Of a DNA stretch of 5,728 bases, positions 5,619 to 5,728 are shown piece by piece. This DNA comes from CAYMRB01 sp964392615 (GTDB taxonomy: Bacteria; Planctomycetota; UBA8108), in assembly GCA_964392615.1 (NCBI GenBank), contig CAYMRB010000548.1:1-5728 (forward strand). Reading direction: 5' to 3'. How positions within the stretch are numbered: the stretch's first letter is position 1; the number at the start of each line of letters is the position of its first letter. Both the position numbers and the translations under genes were made by a program. The notes beneath the pieces are model-generated. The model ran no database searches and was not told where the DNA came from. It was given only the letters and a program-made list of their open reading frames with translations.

Positions 5619-5728
5619 CTACGGCGCCGCGTACTCCGTCACCTCTTCGCTCGCCGCGACGACGCTCCGGACCTCGGCGCGATCCGCGACCGCCCCCGTC
5701 GCGAGCGCCTGCGACAGGATGTTCCCGA
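5619..5728 (-). CDS. C-terminal end of a FGGY-family sugar kinase, probably rhamnulokinase
   Basis: Reading the minus strand from the right edge gives 35 residues ending at a TAG at 5621-5619. They begin GNILSQALATGAVAD, continue AEVRSVVAAS, and end EYAAP. The pattern G-N-x-L-x-Q-A-x-A-x-G, then x-x-x-A-E-x-R-x-V-V-x-x-S, then a short tail, is what I recall of rhamnulokinase (RhaB) C-termini, where the glycine-asparagine segment lies near the nucleotide site of the FGGY kinase fold. Rhamnulokinase phosphorylates L-rhamnulose in rhamnose breakdown. Only the tail is visible, so another FGGY kinase (for example a fuculokinase) is possible. It converges on mutM with an 18-nt gap and no clear terminator between them. 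Confidence 0.65.
   Translation of the reverse strand, partial: GNILSQALATGAVADRAEVRSVVAASEEVTEYAAP

Noticed and set aside
5601..5630. GCGGCG...CGCCGC inverted repeat after mutM as a terminator
   Set aside because: Only six pairs with an 18-nt loop and no T-run on either strand, and half of it lies inside the kinase coding sequence.

Overview
The window is a high-GC, gene-dense bacterial chromosome segment with strong G/C preference at codon third positions and long spurious antisense ORFs. It holds three complete genes and two genes cut by the edges. A Tat-exported Gfo/Idh/MocA oxidoreductase, a DUF3417-type glucan phosphorylase and a probable rhamnulokinase would fit Planctomycetota, Acidobacteriota or a similar high-GC Gram-negative lineage. 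That is an inference from gene content; no phylogenetic marker is present.

Layout: (1) positions 1-412, minus strand: the N-terminal part of a response regulator with a complete receiver domain, running off the left edge. (2) Positions 413-653: a divergent intergenic region with a TATACT -10 element facing each way, a sigma-28-like promoter sequence facing right, and short inverted repeats. (3) Positions 654-3266, plus strand: glgP, an alpha-glucan phosphorylase of the DUF3417 class, ended by a strong hairpin terminator at 3289-3334. (4) Positions 3431-4732 and 4752-5600, plus strand: a probable two-gene transcription unit, with a Tat-signal NAD-dependent sugar-dehydrogenase-like oxidoreductase followed 19 nt later by mutM (fpg), the formamidopyrimidine-DNA glycosylase. 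(5) Positions 5619-5728, minus strand: the C-terminal 35 residues of a sugar kinase that looks like rhamnulokinase, convergent with mutM.

Together the region suggests carbohydrate metabolism (storage glucan breakdown, a secreted sugar-type oxidoreductase, a deoxysugar kinase) next to a two-component regulator and a DNA repair gene. The response regulator and glgP both appear to start at TTG behind good Shine-Dalgarno sequences. All three promoter candidates share a TAYACT -10 element placed 41-44 nt before the start codon, which supports the chosen starts. I see no mobile element, CRISPR array, tRNA or rRNA, and no convincing evidence for a wholly new system. The points most worth a second look are the sigma-28-like sequence before glgP, the unidentified region after the receiver domain, and a proline cluster in the oxidoreductase.
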